DNA of 42,500 nucleotides, taken from the NCBI GenBank assembly GCA_002005505.1, contig KV908337.1, forward strand, positions 838,381 through 880,880. Direction: 5' to 3'. The translations under genes and the position numbers were made by a program. The notes beneath the pieces are model-generated. The model was not told where the DNA came from. It searched no databases and saw only the letters and a program-made list of their open reading frames with translations. The stretch comes from Botryococcus braunii (lineage: Eukaryota > Chlorophyta > Trebouxiophyceae). Shown here piece after piece: positions 36,678 to 42,500 of this stretch. Positions within the stretch are counted from its first letter, which is position 1. Each line of letters begins with the position of its first letter.

Positions 36678-37774
36678 AAGTACTTCATCTGCGCTCAAGC
36701 TCATTGCAAGAGCCAGGGCACAACACTCTTACGATTTGCGAAATTGCCACATGCATGTCTATGTGGGGTTAGCTACAAGCAAGTAAAGGGAAACCTGCCT
36801 TTTTGGCCTTATCAAAAGCAACGACAACTAGAGGCCTTCGGCTAATGTCGAACGTGCATTGCGGATCAGGAGCACTGGATGATCCTTAGGGCATTAATGG
36901 CATGTTTCCCGTTGTGCCTCCAGCTTTCTACTGACATCCAATAATGTCAACCAAAAAAATGCATTGTTGTGCCCACAATGGGGCTTCTCTGAGCTAGCTA
37001 AAGTTCAAACTTCGTCACCCTTTAAGGTCTCCGCCACAACGTTTCTCTTTTAAAATAAGGCATCTGCCGGTAGACACTCTCTTGGTCTGCAGCGCTCTTG
37101 AGTGCAAAAGACAATCTAACCACCTTAATAAGCATTGTCCGTGCTCGACAGGAAGCCAGTTACGCTCCCCCTTTCTGTAGGAAGTCCGAATCTGTAGAAG
37201 CCTAAAAATATTCTTCTCAGGGATGCAGAGCTTCACGCCCTTGCACCTCATCATATCTATATTATCAATCTTGACTATGAAAGCAGCGGGGAGGGTCGAC
37301 TCTGTGTGCTCTACTGCTCTTAATCTGTGCTAATGCAATTCCAAGGGTGCCGAATCACCAGAGTTGGGTGAATGCCCCTCCAGCACTGGGGATTATATGT
37401 TCTGACATTGGCCAAGTGTGTGTTCCAGCTTCATTGACTGGTTTGGCCCCCTGCCAAAGAATAGGAGGCTGGTCCTCTAGGCCATAGGTATACGCAAACT
37501 ACTTGGGAAAACATGTTATATTGTCAATCATGTCATCGGCTCAAGTCTCCTCACGGCAACATGGCAAGGGGACTGCTCTTTTTTAAGGCAATTTTTACTC
37601 TCCCTCAAGCATGAAATCCGCTTGAGGCCATGTAGTCCCTGATAACAAAGGGTGTTGCTTTAATGTGCTAGCTTCTCAAAGTGGAAGCCAGAACATAGCC
37701 ATTATAAATATCTATGCCCGCACCTTTTTGTCTCCCCTTTTCTATCGCCCCACCTTTCTCTGTCATATCGCTGT

Positions 37775-37862
37775 TCATGTTTCATGGCCACGTCCGTCCA
37801 TTGTCCGTGGATTCTGCGTTCCCGCACATGGGATTCGCGTTTTGCGGTTGGGATATGCCTCA
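37775..37862. repeat. Dispersed repeat copy
   Basis: TTTCATGGCCACGTCCGTCC, then GGATTCGCGTTTTGCGGTTG and GATATGCCTCAC, match the copies at 14064-14280 in the same order and spacing, with a more diverged copy at 31505-31556. Confidence 0.75.
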
Positions 37863-38989
37863 CTTTCTGACCTAAATTTCTAAATGTCCTACAGTAACTG
37901 GTTGACTGTGGGGCCATCTTTTAGCGGTCACCAAAGTTGTCGTATTATCAGAATACTTTTCAATGGGACTCAAAGCAGATGATGGACATGATTTGAGTGA
38001 GCCAACAAACTTCTCTACCCAACTGGACAACCCCTTAGTGGGAGTCACCCTTGGGTCCCTACTATGCTCCAGGAAGGACAGCTGTGTCATCCTGGATCAG
38101 GACACACTTTGCCACAACGGCAGTACTGGCTTCGCTAGGCTCGCCAAAGGGGGGCAAGATTTGAGGCCATTAGCACCGGTGATGGCCATGAAGCAGCCTA
38201 ATTGAACTTTGCCATCGTCGTTCCATTTGAGAGGTTTGTTCTACAAACGCAACGCTGGCCTGGCCGGTCAGCATCCTCTCACTGCTTGTTTGCAATGTCC
38301 AAATTTAACTAAACCACTTCCGTACGTCTTGTGCTGCACAACCCCCAGCAATCCCAAAAGCCAGATGCGTGATCTGACATTTGCCCTGGAGCTTCAAGCT
38401 TTAATGAAATATATTATTAAATAGTGTCGCAACTATGTACGAGTCTCCTGTACCTTGGCACACCCACTCGGCAGTAACTGTAAATGCTCTGCCGTGGTGG
38501 CAAAGGCCGACAGTGACAAGCAGTGAGAGCTACCCCGACCCAGCAACAACATGCTGTGGATCCCCATCCTTAAAAAGCAGCTGCCAGCTTCAGCTAGAGG
38601 GTCCTTGTCATGAAGCTGGACTGCTTGTGCAATAAGCAATCCGCAGACCACCTTGCCAAAATCTCAGGCAAAAATGGGCTCTAATGTGTCCCTTGCACAC
38701 CAAAAAGGAACGCTCCAACTCGTCCACGCCGAGCTCTTCACTCTTATTCTACTTCTCGGTCCCAGGATAGTCTCCTCAACAGATGAACTCAGTATTAATT
38801 TCCCCCCTTTCTTGACTTGAGGGTGGCTTACCCAGGCCCTTTTGGTCCGGGTGCACATACACCCACTTTCTGACATCATTCGCACCAATGCAACACCATG
38901 ACGCCATGAACGAACATGCTGCTCTTGCAGCGTGCTACATCGGTGCAGTCACACCCAAAGCCTACCAAAAAATGGCATCCCCTACTTTT

Positions 38990-39680
38990 TGCCGTTGCCC
39001 CTCCACTCCCACATGCTCGTGAAGAAGTGGCTACGAGCACACTATGCCTTCGATTCAACAGCAGTGCACAGGGGCGCATGCAAATGTAGAAGACAAGATG
39101 TGCTGCAGCATGTGCAGCCATCAAAGAGTGCATCCCGGAAGGATGTGCAGCAGATCAAGGAGGCCCTACACAAGGTAGGTGTTCAAAGTTGACAAAGAAC
39201 TGCTGTGCATATAAGTCCAGAAGCCTGCGACTTCTCAGGAGATACATGCAGGGGCTCGGGTGCAGATACTTCGAAATAATGCAAGGTCTCTGCGAGTGTC
39301 TGACAGAAAGAAGATGTGCTAACCTATGAAGACTTGCAGGAGACTCGGAGAAGCTATTCTCCAGACATGGATGAAAACCCTTGGGGGGGGGGGGGGAACT
39401 TGTTTGTAAGCTGGCTGCAAGATGAACTAACAGCCTGCTGGAGGTGCAGACGGAAACCACGCTTCGAAACTGTGCGGGAGTCAGTGGGGCCCGCCAGGCG
39501 TGCGGCCCTACTGCGTGATGAGGCGCTAGATGTCATCTGAGGCAATGTGGACGTCACAGAGAGGTTTGCTGCAGCTGGCAGGGGGGAAGGGGCCGGGCGT
39601 CTCGAGATGTCTGAGGATGTGCTGACTGCTGCCCAGGTGTCTGCCTGGTGGTGGAAAGCGCTCCTTCTCAGCTGACATAT
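38990..39680 (+). pseudogene. GC-rich decayed coding sequence, unknown family
   Basis: One piece (39024-39174) reads SASRKDVQQIKEALHK before a good donor AAG|GTAGGT. After the acceptor GACTTGCAG (exon from 39340), ETRRSYSPDMDENPW runs through a G13 tract into RKPRFETVRESVGPARRAAL and LRDEALDVI to TGA at 39538. The same frame then continues for about 45 codons (NVDVTERFAAAG, SEDVLTAAQVSAWW). The single stop inside protein-like sequence suggests a broken gene or transposase remnant. The opposite strand is also open for 195 codons (39941-39354), so strand is not certain. Confidence 0.3.
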
Positions 39681-40079
39681 TTTTGAGCGGAAGCATAGAA
39701 TTCTTGGTGTGTTTGATGGCAATCCTCCTCTGTTAAGGGCATTTGCATAGCAGCTGCCAGCCACAAGGAACTCGTGGACAAATGCTGAGGTCCCTCTACT
39801 TGGGGTGCGGGGAAGGGAGCGTCCCTTGCGGTACCGCTGGGGAGGGAAGCACCGCCTGAGATGCTGCTCCCTCCTCTGGGTTAGGCGGGAGAGGGACTTG
39901 GAGATGCGGTTTGGACATGGGGGCGGTTTATAAGGAATCAAGGGCAGCCATCAGTGGGGATTGGCAGGAGCCAAATTGGCAGGAGATTGGCTTGCGGCTC
40001 CTCGTTTATGAATGGAAAGCCTCACGGGAAAGAAGGGAATCCTCATCTGCGCTTACTGGGAGAGTTGCTCGGGATTTCT

Positions 40080-40290
40080 TCATTCAAATGGGGACCTCTG
40101 GGGGTTTGATGGCTTCCTCCTCTTAAACTGGCGTGAGCACTCCTCGCGGCTGCGTCTGTGCCCCCAGAGAGCCGTCACCCACTTTTCAGGCTGACGCCAA
40201 GGCTCTGGGCGCAGCAGGAGGTATCGCCTACAGGTCAAACAGTACCGGCCCAAAATCAAGATCAGGCTTGGACATCTAACGCCGATCCCC

Positions 40291-40371
<81 letters not shown>

Positions 40372-40384
40372 TGTGTGTGAGTGT

Positions 40385-40441
<57 letters not shown>

Positions 40442-40480
40442 TGTGTGTGTGTGTATGTGTACACGCACGCGCACACTTGC

Positions 40481-40511
<31 letters not shown>

Positions 40512-40596
40512 AGATGGACGCGGACACACATGAACCCACAACACCGCGCGCGCGCGCACACACACACACACACGCACACACACAGCGCGCGCGCGC

Positions 40597-40678
<82 letters not shown>

Positions 40679-41098
40679 GCACGCACGCACATGCAGAAAC
40701 GCAGACAAGATCACACCCGCTAAAAAAGAAGTCTGATTACAGAAGAAGAGGTTGCCTGTGCAGTCAGATGTGGAGGAATGAGAAGGAACACTTACTGGCT
40801 GACGCTGGGGCTGTTGCTGGCCTGGCGAGTTGGATTGTGGCTCTCGTTGCGCATGGGAGTGGATGGTTGGGAATCATTGGAAGACGTGGAGACCAGTCCT
40901 CAGAGGGGCTCAGGCTGCCTCCAAGTTTGCATTGGAGGGAGCAGTACCAGTTGCCAATGTCATTGAGTTGTCGCCCGCAGGCCTTGCACTGGCTGCCCCC
41001 CACCTGGAGCTTTGGGACTTTGGGATTGGGCCTGTATCCAACCTCCCTTTAAGTGCACTTGGTGAGTCAGGTCAATGATACACATCTGCGTGTGTATG

Positions 41099-41160
<62 letters not shown>

Positions 41161-41203
41161 TTGTGTGTGGTGTGTGTGTGGTGTGGGGTGTGGGGGGGGG
41201 GGG

Positions 41204-41294
<91 letters not shown>

Positions 41295-42488
41295 GGGGTG
41301 GGGAGCGAGGGTGCAGGAGGGATGGGGGAGGGGGGAAAGGGACCAGGGTAGTCTCTGCCTTTTCTGCTATTTTCTATGAATGATGGTTGGGTCCCTGTTT
41401 GTCCACGCAGTGGACATGAAACCCTGGTAAGGTAGAGGAGCACAAGTAGCACAGCCTTTTTTGCCTCAATGGCTTTAATGGGCAGGGAAAAATATGCCTG
41501 CATTAAAGCATTAGCTGCTTTTGACTGTGTTTGAGATGAGATGCTTACCGTGTTTTGATGAAGACTACCTTGTCCCCGTTGATGGTGTAATTCTGCACCC
41601 GTTGCAATTTGACATCCTTTGCAATGTCAGAGACTTTCACGACATCTGCGCCATGCATACACGAAAATAAATTTTGTTTCAAACGAGAACATGCGAATGC
41701 AAATTTGTTCTGATTGATTCTTGATAAAATTGATGTACCCCCAAAACGTGCTGCAGCAGAACAAATCACACACTAAAGGCAATCAAAGTCCCATTTACAT
41801 GGGTTATAACTCTGTTCAATACTACATGCCAAAGTAAGAAATAGGGAATGCCGTGAACCATTGCTAAGGTCTGTTCACGTAGCACTGCACCCCTTGAGTC
41901 AGGCAAGAGAATGGACAGTTAAGCCATACAAAACAAGTCGTTCTAGAAATCATGATATGTTATTTTAAGTTCTTAGAACATGGCGTGGGCAAGGCAATGA
42001 ACCCTTTATCAAGAAAAATTCGTCAACCCGTCGAGGCGGCGGACCGTGATATGACGAACGGCGAATCTGCAGCAAACACATTACACTTCACAGTCAGTCC
42101 TATAATTCATTCTTTAATGCTTCCCTTTCTTCTATGGGTCTATTCCTCTCAAAATGTGCTCATGTGCTGCGTAACAGCAAACTCCGGTGACCCAGAGCAT
42201 ACAATGAGAGGCCGCGTGGTTACTAAGCCCAATGTAGATAGCTAAACATGACTATACATCTCATTTGGGATGGCATTGTGAACTGTCAAGCACCTGTAGT
42301 ATACGATGGTTTCTTGTCTGTGCAAAGCTGACGCAGGTCGCACAAGCGACGGTTTCATCGTCAAGATCGAAGAATATGGCATTGGTCTCTCTTGATGCTT
42401 TCTGTCTAACTGATGTACACCTTCCACAAGGTTTGTGAAATTCGTCGATTGCAATGAGAGTTTGAAGCCACCGAGGGCCTTGATCCAT
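40080..42488 (-). CDS. PLATZ-family zinc-binding transcription factor
   Basis: Five exons on the minus strand, 42488-42294, 42066-42045 (22 nt), 41645-41549, 41031-40796 and 40204-40080, join in phase (675 nt, 224 residues). The order of PLATZ motifs is clear: GPRWLQTLIAIDEFHKPC (residues 4-21), HRILQ, then IRRSSYHD on the 22-nt exon, VVKVSDIAKDVKLQRVQNYT, INGDKVVFIKTRP, a second zinc site C120-C123-C135-C139 (CKAC...CSLQC), and a C-terminal KRRKPSNPQRSP resembling the usual KRRKG-x-PHRAP. PLATZ proteins are plant-lineage nuclear regulators that bind A/T-rich DNA and zinc. Several ligands of the first zinc site are replaced (FFDLDD where Y-C-x2-C is usual; TRNH where H-x2-H is usual). The start is the first ATG in the window, 12 bp from its edge. 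The last intron is nearly all microsatellite. Confidence 0.93.
40299..40690. repeat. (CT)n-(GT)n-(CA)n compound block in PLATZ intron 4
   Basis: About 28 CT units, about 55 GT units with GTAT variants, then CA runs separated by CGCGCG blocks (40543-40558 and 40583-40596). GT followed by CA gives a long potential hairpin inside the 591-bp intron. Confidence 0.97.
41101..41292. repeat. Poly-T, GT and (GA)n tracts in PLATZ intron 3
   Basis: T40 C T21 is followed by TGTGTGG variants, G12 and GA runs broken by GGAGAG. As read in the gene, this is TC, poly-C, CA, poly-A. Confidence 0.97.
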
Positions 42489-42500
42489 TTCCGGCGGACT

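Larger units (their letters stand above)
35843..40079. other. Convergent spacer between TXNDC9 and PLATZ genes
   Basis: No recognised intact gene. Contents: poly-T and poly-G near 35988-36019, a 21-bp-arm hairpin (36617-36677), a dispersed-repeat copy (37775-37862), poly-G at 39383-39395 and a GC-rich decayed coding stretch (about 38990-39680). Both flanking genes end toward this spacer. The remaining unique-looking sequence (36680-37770 and 37870-38980) shows nothing I can name. Confidence 0.55.

Noticed and set aside
41831..41935. Search for an alternative PLATZ linker, such as 13 nt reading SYNP between AG and GT near 41803-41815
   Set aside because: Phase fits, but the residues do not match the family; the 22-nt exon at 42045-42066 gives the expected RR-x2-YHD.

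Overview
This is nuclear DNA of a plant-lineage eukaryote with long introns. It holds two families I know from plants (a PLATZ zinc-binding transcription factor and a BTL-type adenine nucleotide carrier), a plant-like bZIP factor, and genes split into 4-8 exons by introns of 75 bp to about 1.5 kb. Introns and spacers are crowded with very long (CA/GT)n, (GA/CT)n, poly-C/G and poly-A/T tracts and with degenerate minisatellites. A streptophyte alga such as Chara would fit; that is inference, because no organism-specific marker was seen. No rRNA, tRNA, CRISPR array or bacterial operon is visible.

Layout: (1) 1-3218, repeat-bearing sequence with no recognised gene. (2) 3219-about 10163, + strand, a bZIP transcription factor: three exons are certain (acidic/basic N-terminal part, basic region, nine-heptad zipper), a GC-rich terminal exon is probable and intermediate exons are unresolved. 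(3) 13896-21285, - strand, an eight-exon model for a 341-residue protein joining a C2HC zinc knuckle, an acidic stretch, a SWIM zinc finger and a basic tail; a 24-nt microexon carries half the SWIM ligands. (4) 21286-23318, spacer with an A+T-rich orphan reading frame and a 41-bp-arm hairpin. (5) 23319-29134, + strand, a seven-exon BTL mitochondrial-carrier-family gene with two apparent GC-AG introns. (6) 29135-34576, repeat-rich spacer with a degraded, possibly Penelope-like, retroelement. (7) 34577-35842, + strand, a complete four-exon TXNDC9/PLP3 gene. (8) 35843-40079, spacer with a 21-bp-arm hairpin and decayed coding sequence. (9) 40080-42488, - strand, a five-exon PLATZ gene with a 22-nt microexon.

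All gene models were joined by hand from exon phase, splice dinucleotides and family knowledge. The BTL, TXNDC9, SWIM and PLATZ models each sum to an exact multiple of three. The genes are not a functional cluster: two transcription factors, one probable nucleic-acid-associated zinc protein, one metabolite carrier and one chaperonin co-factor. The most novel material is the C2HC-SWIM protein and the two microexons encoding residues inside conserved zinc-associated domains.
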